DNA of 64,000 bases from Saturnia japonica (lineage: Eukaryota > Arthropoda > Insecta > Lepidoptera > Saturniidae). Below, one piece after another: positions 1-10,037 of the stretch. Position 1 is the first letter of the stretch. Every line of letters starts with the position of its first letter. The stretch lies in contig CM065304.1 of NCBI GenBank assembly GCA_033032175.1, forward strand, positions 2,728,001 to 2,792,000, read 5' to 3'. The notes beneath the pieces are model-generated. The model was not told where the DNA came from. It ran no database searches and saw nothing but the letters and a program-made list of their open reading frames with translations. The position numbers were made by a program, and so were the translations under genes.

Positions 1-426
1 GGCACCTAAGGAAATTTGCGTTCTAAGTTCGATTTCAGTTAATTAAATTTAATTTAATTGTTTGACTTAGTCTGTGTACTTATAATCGTATAAATTAATA
101 TGCGTGAAGTAATTCTGGCAAATTTATCATTAATTTTTGATGAATTCCATGAAGACGATGTACATGTCTAAACAATAAGAAGTAGTCAGCGATAAAGACA
201 AGAAGGTTTTTTTTTAAATTAAATAAAGTTACATGGAGTACAATCATTGCGGAGACATAAATGGTTGCAGGGTATTTTGTAATACTCGTCTGGCAAGCTA
301 GCTACGTACGTACGGAGGCGCGGCGCGGTGGAGAGTTTGGTCGAATAAATTTATTAACGAATGAATACGTAGGGCAACGTTAATACATATATCATATTTA
401 CACAGTCTACATTTAAATAATAAAAC

Positions 427-560
427 ATTTTTTTTTTACGACAAAGATGGCAAACAAGCATACGGTCCGCCTGATAGTAAGTGGCTACCGTAGCCCATGG
501 ACGCTTGTAATACCATAGGGTAACACCAGCGCGATGTTGCTTGTGTAATTGCGTATGGTA
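427..560. repeat. Dispersed repeat, family D copy 1
   Basis: This patch is more GC-rich than its surroundings and contains the phrase GGCAAACAAGCATACGG, then a segment on ACCGTAGCCCATGGACGC. A related segment (CTACTGTAGCCTACGGATG) is at 34230-34290, and the part that follows it there recurs at 31480-31600. I recognise it as an abundant lepidopteran repeat but cannot assign a class. An 89-aa open frame on the minus strand over it is a by-product of the repeat, not a gene. Confidence 0.5.
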
Positions 561-1263
561 TGTTGTTGGATTTCGAGACAAACTGCTATATTGTAGTAAA
601 TTCATCGCTAACGCTTCGAGCATTGTGAAAATAAGCCCAATAAAGCAGTACAGGTACTAATATAACTCATTTAATTATCGCTTATTCGAAAACGTATAGT
701 ATGTAGATTCAATTATATAGTGAGTAAAATACTGTTCTCTGAAACAATAACAATACCTATCACGTTGGATTAAAGTCTATTTTCCATAAAACCACTATGG
801 TGAATTTGTTATTGTCTCAAGACACATGAAACACTTCGAAATGTGTTTACACAGAGGTTAGCTTCATGGACTGTTACAGTTATCATTCGGTATCGCTGCT
901 AAGACCGATAAGACCAATAGCAAAATATGATACTTCGAAAAAAAAAAACCGCATCATCGAAAAACAAAGATACGTTTAACTTATGTAAGGGGGTTGGAAA
1001 GCAGCACAATGGCCCCGATAAACAACTATAGAAAAATTCAATTTCAATATTATTATAAGTATGGACACATGGATTGGATGTATGAATTGAATTGATGATT
1101 TTACGAATATTCAGAGGCACTGAACTTAATGCACGTATAAATTGTATAAGCTAGAGTTTTGATACAGTTCTCTATAATATGTTTCTGTCTCATAATTCAG
1201 AGAGTTCTCTGATGCATATTGCCTAGTTATGCCATTGGAATGCATAAAACGGTATCAATTATT

Positions 1264-2119
1264 GAAGTGAAACTTCTTTATCGACGTATGGGAGAAATTT
1301 TGTAGCAATCGTCACGTTTTTCGGTTACGCGCCATGTTGCTTTTTTTATCAAAGTTTAGTATAGTGACGTAATGAATATAATGTAATATATTATAATAAT
1401 AACAACAATATATTAGTTTTGAAGTTTGGTTTGAAATAAGAATAACAATATATTAATTCAATAATTAAAATTAATAAAAAGACTTATTCAAATTTAAGTG
1501 AATTTACAAGAAAAGTGACAGTGATTATATATTTCGTTTTATAAATTCAACACGTATGAGCATGATTTTAATATTTATTTGAGGTTAACCTCACTTTTTC
1601 ATTGTAAGTATCAGTGAATGTATATAAATCTGTTAAAATTAGCAAGTATTAATAAATATGACTGTAAATCTAGTTAACATTATTAATTCTAAAAACAATA
1701 AAAAATATAAATTAAAAATAAAACAAAACACGATTAGAAAATAAAAATATGTATACGTACATCTTTTTTAATTATTCGTTTTTAATGATTTATTTATTCA
1801 TTTTTAATTTTATAAAATCGTTGCATTTCTACAAGATTAACTGTCATCATATAAAATTGTATTACATACTTTGAAAAGATAATTCCAATTATTTATTCAT
1901 AACTTGTAAATATAATACAATAAATAAATAGCAATGATATTATAATAAGAACAATGATAAAATAAATTACTCATTAATTGTATGCATGTCTATAATAATA
2001 AAATAGCTTTAATTTCATACGGAAAAAATTGTTTTTCTTAAGGCTTAAGCCTTATCTACCCCATTTTCGTGAAGTTGCAAATAGTAGAAAAATGATATGT
2101 CGTAAAGAAGTTTCACTTC
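1264..2119. mobile_element. AT-rich MITE-like element with inverted ends
   Basis: The two ends are inverted copies: GAAGTGAAACTTCTTTA at 1264-1280, extended to about 26 bases with CGACGTAT, and its reverse complement at 2095-2119, with one mismatch and one single-base gap. The interior is very AT-rich and has no meaningful open frame, so this is a non-autonomous DNA element or MITE of about 856 bp. A related end motif recurs alone near 5515 and 37235, showing it is a dispersed family. No clear target duplication was found and the superfamily is not assigned. Confidence 0.55.
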
Positions 2120-2812
2120 TTACCTGTGTACTCTGCACACACACATTTTTTTAATATCAAAAAGTTAATCCAGTTTTTATATATTTTTCAACGCTATGTC
2201 TGAAACAGCATATACTCAAAAAACCGTAAGAATTACAGCTACATAGTTCAAAATAACAAGTAAAAAAATTATATGCGTCTACACTTTATACAATTATTTT
2301 TTACCGCTTCGTTTCTAATTTCATTGCGAGTGATAACAGAGCGAGTTTCAAATAGGTACACGCTTGGGTCACTGTGCGAACGGACGACATTGCGAGAACT
2401 GGTAAACAGGGTAATGCGGTTTGAATGACTTCACGTTTTGGTCTTTTTGTGCATTTATTCGAGCTCCGCGAAAGGGAGAGTGTGTTTGTGGAACATTTTG
2501 AGTAATAGCACTTTCGAACAAGCGCGTCGAACATTAAAATAAATTTATTACTTAAATTTTTAGGTACTGTTATTTTTATTTATATATAGCGAGTTCAGGA
2601 TACTTTGTCTGAAATTGTAGGGCTACCAATAGATTTGGATGGCTAATGATATTATGGTATTTGGTTATTAAGTTTTTACAATGATTATGAGCTGAGATCG
2701 AGTCCGTTTAATTTGTCACTCGAATTTGTGGATTTTTAAAGTTAAGTATGAACTTTAATAAAGCTAAGCAATGAAGAATGACATCGTGAGTAAACCCACC
2801 CAATTATAATAA

Positions 2813-3146
2813 CTAGCGATTGCCCTAAGGTCGAAATTCGACCAGCGACTTTTTGATCATAGACTATTTTCTGTATTATTAGTATTATCTACATCAATTG
2901 CTGTCACTTTTCGTTTCGTAATAATGTCAATATTTTGGGGGGCTAAGTTCAATGGCACTGGTCTGGTTAGGATCCGCAGTATTAATTAATTTAATTTAAT
3001 ATATTAGTAACAGATATTATAGATTCATTTTAGCTTTCTGCACTCCTCCATATAAACTTTAACTATGCCAAATCTCTCAGACTTCCGTGCACGCAATACA
3101 CTTTAAAAGGTGTCCGAAGTTTTCTTCTCACTTACGATTATAATGA
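2813..3146 (-). mobile_element. Lep1-like non-autonomous Helitron, copy 1
   Basis: Read on the minus strand it starts with TC and ends in CTAG, and it sits between a host A (2812) and T (3147) as Helitrons do. Just inside the CTAG end lies an imperfect hairpin built on GTCGCTGGTCGAA and TTCGACC. It shares its full layout with copies at 5638, 18138, 31816, 36377 and 46598, including the internal TGCCATTGAACTTAG-like and TGACATTGTCACTCA-like phrases. It has no coding capacity and needs a helicase supplied elsewhere. Resemblance to the lepidopteran Lep1 family is from memory. Confidence 0.75.
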
Positions 3147-3189
3147 TGATGATAATCAAATATAATCTAAAGTAAGTTATTCTTATGTA

Positions 3190-3291
3190 TATATATAATT
3201 GGTTTCTCGGAATCGGCTTCAATGATTTGGATGAAACATTGTATTTAGATAATGTTTTAAATTTCAAGTTTACCTACATAGGTGTTTTTTA
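3190..3291 (+). repeat. Partial copy of putative Helitron family 2
   Basis: The segment carries ATTGGTTTCTCGGAATCGGC followed by GATGAAACATTG and TTTAGATAATGTTTTA, the core of the family seen complete at 14562-14740, 28202-28375 and 35160-35320. The terminal hairpin part is missing. Confidence 0.5.
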
Positions 3292-3593
3292 AGCAAAGCT
3301 CGTTCGACGAGATTATGTTAATGTTATTGTTTTATGTGATAATACGTTTGATTAAAATCGATTCAACATTTTTCATGAAACGTGTTTTATTTATTTGTGT
3401 AATACTATTCCACCTCACCGCGCCGCCTACAACGCATCCGTTTAACGAGTGTAGCCTACCGTAGTTCTCACTTCCCGTGGGTACTTACTTACAGCTTGTC
3501 AGATTGTTTCACGTTCATAATTACTACTCCGCTCCCTAGGGTCGTAGCATGAAGTATAACCTTCCTCAATAAATAGCAATACAATGAAGCAAT

Positions 3594-3830
3594 GATCGGC
3601 TCAGTGGAAGCGTGTAAGGACGTCGCGTCGATCGATGTGAGTTCGAATCCCTGCAATGATCCTGAGCTTTCGGTTAAGGTAAAGTTCAAAATCTGTCGCC
3701 AAACACCAATAGATATGTTCCGATAGCTGCACTTGAGAGCCAATTTTCCACTAGACTTAGCGTGTTACCGTTTTAGGCCAAATCGTCACTTAATATCAGG
3801 TGAGATTGTGGCCACAACGCTAAACATATA
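3594..3830 (+). repeat. tRNA-derived SINE, family C (plus)
   Basis: The 5' part is tRNA-like: an A-box-like GGCTCAGTGGAAGCG at about 3598 and a B-box-like GAGTTCGAATCCC near 3641. It is followed by the body phrase CTGAGCTTTCGGTTAAGG and ends in ATCAGGTGAGATTGTGGCC near 3800-3815. The same body is in copies at 6091, 16440, 42885, 48193 and 63075 on the other strand. It is a retroposed non-coding RNA gene relic mobilised by a LINE. Confidence 0.6.
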
Positions 3831-5050
3831 ACGATTAAGAAAAGCTACAAAATGTAGAAAGAATTTTTGCAAACAAACAAACAATCTCTTGAGCAGTATA
3901 ATATTACTATAGATAAGAAATAACATATTTGATGCATTATAGTATCGGAGTAACACGAGATAGTAGACACATTTAATTTTTTTATAAATCTAAATTTATA
4001 ATAGAATTTTAAAAATCAGCATGTGATCCTCATGAATAACATATATTTTTTCCGATAAATTAATAAGAAACCAACTGAAATCATCTAAAATACATTAAAA
4101 TTATTGTTAGCCTATTAGGATACATAATTGTTAACATTATCGAAGGTTATACAAATGACATTGAAATACGACTTAAACTGGAACAAAACAAGAACGCCAA
4201 TATCCATTGATGCTTTTTTTTCATCAAATTCATCAATCATCAAACATCTGTTATGAACTGGAGTGCGGCGTCAGCCCCAACAGCACCCTGAAGGTGTTGT
4301 TATATTGTATTAACGTATTTATAGCCTTCCGCGAATAGTTGACCCACAAGCTGTATATATATATGCAGCGTCTGGCAGTAGGTAAGCTTAAAAAAATATA
4401 AATTTTCACTGGACCAGAACATCGTGCAAACCTGCGAGCCAACATGTTTCTTCGATAACATACTTTTGTTATTGAAATTTTAAACAATACAACAAATATA
4501 AACTATTCTGTGTGTATTACGAAAACGTAGATCCGTAAAACGAATTTACTTACTTCGCTAAAATATAAGAAAACCATAATACCTATAACTTGTAAAAAAG
4601 AGTTCTTCTCACGCAAAATTTCTTTATATTTAGTATGCGAATTTTATATTAGGTACTTGTTTTGTAGAGGAAATTAGCTGTTCGTTGTGGTCTATGTTTC
4701 CTATAATTTAATTTACTTTTTTCATTGAATAAAGGCATTCTGGTATGAAATTGTTATTTGACCGTCAACGAGAATATTCAAAAATTGCTAACTCCTAAAG
4801 AACGTCGATGCATATCAAAATCCTATACAGTAGACACACTGGTTCTTTAAAATGTGCATAAAAAAGTGCTACCTAAATATTTCATGAGAGTTTGTTCAAT
4901 AAGTTAATATCTTTGATTATATTTTCAGAATAATTGGCAATTGTGAAATCTACTGAAATGAGGAAAAAATGAATTAAGATTACCTATATTCAAAGAAAAA
5001 TGGTCACAGACTTCGTCCTACATATTTATTCACTTATGAACTATCTTATC
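3831..5050. other. AT-rich DNA, no gene seen
   Basis: No exon-like segment with splice borders was found. A moderately GC-richer patch at 4250-4450 carries a 78-codon minus-strand open frame that resembles nothing I know and is probably an old repeat. Confidence 0.4.
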
Positions 5051-5051
5051 T

Positions 5052-5054
<3 letters not shown>

Positions 5055-5116
<62 letters not shown>

Positions 5117-5425
5117 CTGACTACACTGTTAGCCTTAGGGGCCCTATCGTCAAACAGAGCCGCTGCGGCTTTTACAGCTTCACCGGACTTGGGGGCGAGC
5201 GCTTAGGGCACTCAGCCGCGAAAGTTTGTGACGACCCGCACGAGGGTGCCAGAGTGGCCGATCCTCGGCTCGGGCGGTCGTCGCGAATGCGAAAAAGTCG
5301 CGATCTAACTAATTCCCTAATCTTAGGAGAATTCGAGCTAACTAATATATACTCATATGCACGTTCCCCTCCTCCTGGGAGGAAGGAGTGGACCATGCGT
5401 ATGTGTATTTGTTAATCGGAATGGA
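5055..5425 (-). mobile_element. 5'-truncated LINE tail (family of the 56-62 kb LINE)
   Basis: A run of 58 T (5055-5112) is the poly(A) tail seen from the opposite strand. It is followed by a segment whose reverse complement matches the 3' UTR of the full-length LINE ending near 62500: the shared phrase is GTTAGCCTTAGGGGCC on the plus strand, then GCCGCTGCGGCTTTTACAGC and the CTCCTGGGAGGAAGGA block. It contains no ORF2 sequence, so only the 3' UTR was reverse transcribed. The very long, pure tail suggests a recent insertion. Similarity fades after about 5425. Confidence 0.75.
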
Positions 5426-5637
5426 GTCCATTGATGCGGACTTACGAACCGTTTAAAGTAAACAGTTCCGTCCTAGGCACAAGCGCAAGAAAATCGCAGG
5501 GCCGACACTATTTATTATTTTTATTAAAGTGAAAACTTCTTTAGGCGCGCTAAAAATTTTATTTTGTGAGTATTGAATGTGATATGTAACGCTCGTTCGG
5601 CTAAACTCGGCTCGAGTTGACTAATTTGTAATCACCA

Positions 5638-6012
5638 TCATTATATTAATTAAAACGTGAAGCAAAAACTTTGTACCCCTTCTTACGAAAATTACGCGGA
5701 GGGAAGTCTGTGACATTTGGCATGGTTAAAGTTTATATGGAGAAGGAATGCAGGCAGCTAAAATTTATCTATAATATCTGTTACTAATATATTAAATTAA
5801 ATAAATTAATATTGCGAATCCTAAACTGACCAGTGCCATTGAAGTTTTAGACCCCCCCCCCCCTCCCCCAAATATTAACATTGTCACTTAATGAAAAGTG
5901 ACAGGAAGTTATATAATATTCTTTGTTTAGGTTCATATTGCAAATGTCAAACAGAAAATAGTCCCTGATTAAATGGTCGCTGGTCAAATTTCGATCATTG
6001 GGCGTCCGCTAG
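5638..6012 (+). mobile_element. Lep1-like non-autonomous Helitron, copy 2
   Basis: It begins TCATTATATTAATT after a host A (5637) and ends CCGCTAG before a host T (6013), with the family hairpin region TCGCTGGTCAAATTTCGA just inside the 3' end. It carries a run of about twelve C near 5855 that is only a few C in its sister copies. Confidence 0.75.
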
Positions 6013-6090
6013 TTCATATTATTAACCTCGCCTTGATGATGTTTACACTTCTGTCGTGATCTTTAATTTTGTTTAATGTTTAATATGTTT

Positions 6091-6262
6091 AGCGTTTGGC
6101 CACAATCTCATCTGATGCTGAATGACGATGTAGCCCGAGATGGTAAGAAAATGCCCTATCGGTTACCACCATGCTATGGATTTATAACGATGTTTTCCTT
6201 CACCGAAAGGTCGGTCTCATTGCAGGGGTTCGTACTCACGTCGATCGACTCGAAGTCCGTAT
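6091..6262 (-). repeat. tRNA-derived SINE, family C (minus)
   Basis: Reading the minus strand gives the B-box-like GAGTACGAACCCCTGCAATG, then the body CGGTGAAGGAAAAC and the end CAGATGAGATTGTGGCC, matching the copy at 3594. The A-box end is missing or too diverged. Confidence 0.55.
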
Positions 6263-6486
6263 ACGCTACCAATCAGCCATCATTGCTACAAAAGTTAAAA
6301 CAACAATAAATATAAATTGATCATTCCTCTTTAAAGTTGAATGTACGTAATCAAAACTTATTATCAAAAAGGTATCAAAGTAATTTACATTTTACCGTTT
6401 GTTGTTGTTCGGTTTCTAATCTATAAATGTATAACAATATTATAACTAGTAAAAATCTGATATATGTTTTGAAGGAACATCGGTTA

Positions 6487-6743
6487 TCGGAATTATGAAT
6501 TCATATTTCACGCCTGTATTCCCCGAAGGGTTAGGCAGAGGTGTACTAATGTACACCCCCCGTTCGCCGAGTATGTTTTTAGGTCCCATGTAATAGGGTG
6601 CGAGCCTATTGCCATTATTCGGGTACGAAATCAAACTCCGAGCTGCTACTGACAATTTCATAGGAAAAACCCAATAACACTTTGCTCGACCTGGGATTCG
6701 AATCCAGGACCTGGCTCATAGCAGTCACGCTAACGAGGCAGTT
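6487..6743 (-). repeat. tRNA-derived SINE, family B (longest copy)
   Basis: On the minus strand it starts CTGCCTCGTTAGCGTGACTG (A-box region), then GGATTCGAATCCCAGGTCGA (B box), then AGCAAAGTGTTATTGGGTTT and a body ending in TTCATAATTCC. The tRNA-like head and LINE-mobilised body identify a SINE. Shorter relatives are at 11596, 15906 and 17314. The 71-aa and 72-aa open frames across it are chance. Confidence 0.65.
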
Positions 6744-7127
6744 TCATGGTTTTGATAAAAATAGTGTTCTACTTGTACTAGGTTCATGTTTATGTAATGT
6801 TTATCCGACAACGAATTGTAAGGTGTCACACATAAACCATAAAGGTTTAAGTTTAGTGGCATTAATTCAACAGCTCTTGTTTAACTTATTCTTAGTATGA
6901 AAACTTAAAAAAAATACCGACAGTATGGACTTATATTTTTCACAAAAAAATTTGCAATAATTTGCATACTTATTTTTTAAATAAATATTACTAACCGTTA
7001 GGTACGTAAGATTTATATGTTACTGTAAAATTCCGAACTACGGTACATCCTAAGATATTCTAGTAAAACCTAAGATTTACCAACTTTGAATGGTAAAAGA
7101 ACGAACTGTTATTCTACGCATGTCAGG

Positions 7128-7481
7128 TTATTATTAGTGGTGGGCGATTATGAATGATGGCTGGTACCTAATAAAAACGAAGAGTGGAAAGCTAAAAAAG
7201 GTCGCGCAGTCGTAAACAAACTTCTTTACAAGAATACATATAACAATTATCTAAAAAAATTAAAAAAGGTCGTTCTGTCGTAATAATTACTAATTTTATC
7301 AAAGAAATTAGTATAACTTAGCATTAGTACTTACTAATGGTACTTGGATTATGAATAATCACTCATCATTGAACTACTAATATTAGTAATTAATAATGGC
7401 TATAATCGAAACATCTCGACATATCTTCATAATCGAATGATTAAATTAGTGCATCTCATAATCGCCCACCGCTAATTATAA
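7128..7481. mobile_element. MITE, hAT-like ends
   Basis: The ends are 26-bp inverted repeats with two mismatches: TTATTATTAGTGGTGGGCGA at 7128 and the reverse complement at 7456-7481. AGTGGTGGGC resembles the ends of hAT elements, but only a 5-bp ATTAT direct repeat flanks it instead of the expected 8 bp. Inside are two direct repeats beginning AAAAAAGGTCG at about 7195 and 7265. There is no open frame of note. Confidence 0.6.
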
Positions 7482-7538
7482 CATAACACTAGGATATCCT
7501 AGGCCAATTCGAAAAGGATTCAATATTATTGGGTGTCG

Positions 7539-7738
7539 GGTACTCACCAACTGCTACCGTAGATATCCTCCGCTGTTTCTTATCATAAGTTAAACCTAAC
7601 TTAACAGCTAAAACTTCCATGAATTGATCATATAGCTTAGGGATTTGATCAAACGATGTAGCTGGGTAAGGTTATGTTTAACTTGTGATAACAAACAACG
7701 GGAGACAACTACAGCAGGGGCCAGCGAGTGCCAGATAC
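7539..7738. mobile_element. Fold-back MITE with long inverted repeats
   Basis: The two halves are inverted copies of about 70 bases around a short spacer: GTTTCTTATCATAAGTTAAA near 7574 pairs with TTTAACTTGTGATAACAAAC near 7677, and the outer GTACTCACC pairs imperfectly with GGCACTCGC read from the right end. This fold-back shape marks a non-autonomous DNA element. Superfamily unknown. Confidence 0.55.
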
Positions 7739-8085
7739 AACATTTACCATGTCTCTGGAGTAAAACATAAGATTTATCGACTGGATGATGGTAAAAGTTA
7801 TAAATGAACGACGAACACAGAATATTTCAGATTTTTTATCATTCAGAATTACTAAATCGTGGGTTTTACTGGAAAATGTTAGGATTCACTTATTTAAACT
7901 TATTTTTAATTATAATTAAATACCAAAATTGTTAAGAATGGTCTATTTACTAATCCCACAATATTCCATATTCAACAATCGGTTAGACAAAAAATAAAAT
8001 GGTGATGTTTTGTGGAAATTACTGGTTAGGTTAAGTACTTCTTACTAGGCTTAGCGTGTCACCAAGTCACCATCTTGGGTTCTCG

Positions 8086-8180
8086 TGTCGATTTTGATGA
8101 CGGGGTTGTTTTTCGAACCGGTGGTACTATCTTAACGTTCGTAAGTGCTTTCATAGGGCCTAAACAGAATATTTTTTGAC
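8086..8180 (+). mobile_element. LINE 3' UTR scrap (family of 40.2-41.5 kb LINE)
   Basis: The string TTTTCGAACCGGTGGTACTA followed by TTAACGTTCGTAAGTGC and AGGGCCTAAA parallels the 3' UTR of the LINE at 40.2-41.5 kb (CCGAACCGGCAGTAGTATTT, then AACGTTCAATAAGCC and GGGCCTAAA). Only the last ~100 bases are kept. Confidence 0.55.
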
Positions 8181-8397
8181 GTGAACGTCTTATAATTCGA
8201 TGGAGCCGGCTACACGCACGAAAAAACATGACTCATGCGGCGTTATCTCGCTCTGAGGCGTTCCATTTAAGGTTATCAAACAAATAAAATTAAAATTTTC
8301 TTTTGAAAAATGATACCATTCCTTCGGTATTTTCTTATGACGTTGTCATGTTCAACTATCGTCAGTAAATCGGCTTTACAGACAAGCGATTTTTTTT

Positions 8398-8455
8398 TTC
8401 TGGCTGCATCGTCACTTACATCAGGTGAGATTTTTGCCTTAACGCTAAAATGTAA
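8398..8455 (+). repeat. SINE family C, 3' end only
   Basis: Contains TCGTCACTTACATCAGGTGA and GCCTTAACGCTAAAATGTAA, the terminal part of the SINE complete at 3594-3830. Confidence 0.4.
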
Positions 8456-8724
8456 AAAATATATATTTAAATATTGTCAGCCCTGGGTTTAACGGCGCGC
8501 GTAAAGTGTGCCACCAGTTGTCGCTAACGGTGTCGCACTGGTCGCATAGCAAATGCGAGCGTCTCGTTGCTTCTCAACAGGCACGTTTGTACGATACAGG
8601 TATGCCAATATTGATTAATTAATTTTCATGATTTGAGAAAATATATCGAAATCACAAATGGTTCTTAAGTTGAGTTCAAAAGCTCAGGTCCCTCAGTACA
8701 TTATTGATTTGCCGGACGGTATGT

Positions 8725-8962
8725 TCAAAGACTATATCAAGCTGGTTTTACTGTCTAAAGGTTATATCATAAGGTGGATCATTACGTGCATTATAGTGAT
8801 GATGTAAAATGACTCCCTCTCTTTACATCCACTAAACATAATTATTAATTGTAAACAATAATTGAACGGTTAAAAAATAAACCCGATCGAGTTTCCTATC
8901 GTAGTAGTTAGTACCTACTTTAGTAGTATTTTAACGTTCATTAGTGCTTTTTAAATTTAATT
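8725..8962 (+). mobile_element. LINE 3' end, 5'-truncated (family of 40.2-41.5 kb LINE)
   Basis: It shares GGTTTTACTGTCTAAAGGTT, ATGACTCCCTCTCT with CCACTAAA, and CCCGATCGAGTTTC with the 3' region at 41279-41440. It begins in the last codons of ORF2 and runs through most of the 3' UTR. Confidence 0.6.
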
Positions 8963-9689
8963 TTATTAATATTGAAAATTTTATTTATTACGGATAATAA
9001 TATAGTAAATTGTACTGATTTTAAATAATAACTTGTTCAACTTTTTCCGCAAACGTACGGAAACGTTTAACATTGGCAAAATCAAAATTAATAAATATTT
9101 TATTCGATTTAGGTTCTAAGAAGGCATTTATGAACGCCAAAACGCTACGAACAAAACTAAAACTTCACACGGTATATGGTGTATATGTATATGCTTTAAT
9201 ACACCACCACGAAAACGTGCCTTGGGAAGCAAGGCGTACGAGGTCCATCACCGCGCCGCTACCAGTTGGTAAACTTCAAACGGAGCGAAACAAAGTCCAT
9301 ATGAGATGGTGCTTGATATCACAGAAGAGTGCATATTTCTTTATTTCCCTATTTTTTCGTGTAATAAATAAAACACGCTGTCAAATGTAGCATGAGCCCT
9401 GATGAATCCGTTGCCGTCATGAATCTACGTGACGTGGCAAGGCATATCACATCAAAATCAGAACGAAGCTAATATACAACTCGATTTAAATTAAATTAAA
9501 AGTTTAAAACAAGATCAAAATACGTAAATTGGGAAATTTTCTTATAGTACCGTTATTTACCGGGAAAATCTCTTGGAAGCAAGAGGTATTCCAGCGAAAT
9601 CTCTCTATAACTTGCTAAAAGACTTCGACCTGTCGAGAACTGCAGTAAGTTCTATTTTAAAACGGATATCTAAAGCAGCATTAATAGGC

Positions 9690-9870
9690 TCTTACCAAAT
9701 CTGGCTTGGCAGGGAGGGTATTGCGGGTAGTCAAGGTGAGCGCTGATGTGTATCATAAGGCCCCTTAAACCTACACCTGGGTCGCAAGTCCCGGGGGCTG
9801 CTCGTGTTCCCTCTGTCTGCCAAACGATGGACCCAACACCCGCACGGTAAGTCCATGGAATGCTAAGATG
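9690..9870. other. GC-rich patch of unknown origin
   Basis: This stretch is clearly more GC-rich than its flanks (TCCCGGGGGCTGCTCG at 9799). On the minus strand a frame stays open for about 58 codons through CQARFGKSLLMLL, without a start codon or splice borders. It may be an old transposon fragment. I do not recognise it. Confidence 0.3.
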
Positions 9871-10037
9871 TTTGTCTCTGATATTTTAAATAGGTCCAAT
9901 GTCGTAAGCAAGCATGCTTACGCGTGCCTTGCTTTATTATAAGCCATTTTCTTAGTAGTACGGTATTTATTAATTTCATTTTCAGTTAAACTACTAAATT
10001 TCTGATGCAGCTACTTGTAAACAAGTGTTATTATATA

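Noticed and set aside
2301..2534. 77-codon minus-strand ORF in slightly GC-richer DNA
   Set aside because: No recognisable motif, no splice borders and no promoter evidence.
5000..5206. 68-codon plus-strand ORF rich in phenylalanine
   Set aside because: It is the translation of the T58 tract and the reversed LINE 3' UTR.
9073..9390. 105-codon plus-strand ORF
   Set aside because: TTG-initiated, no domain, splice border or composition bias; probably chance, possibly relic of an old repeat.
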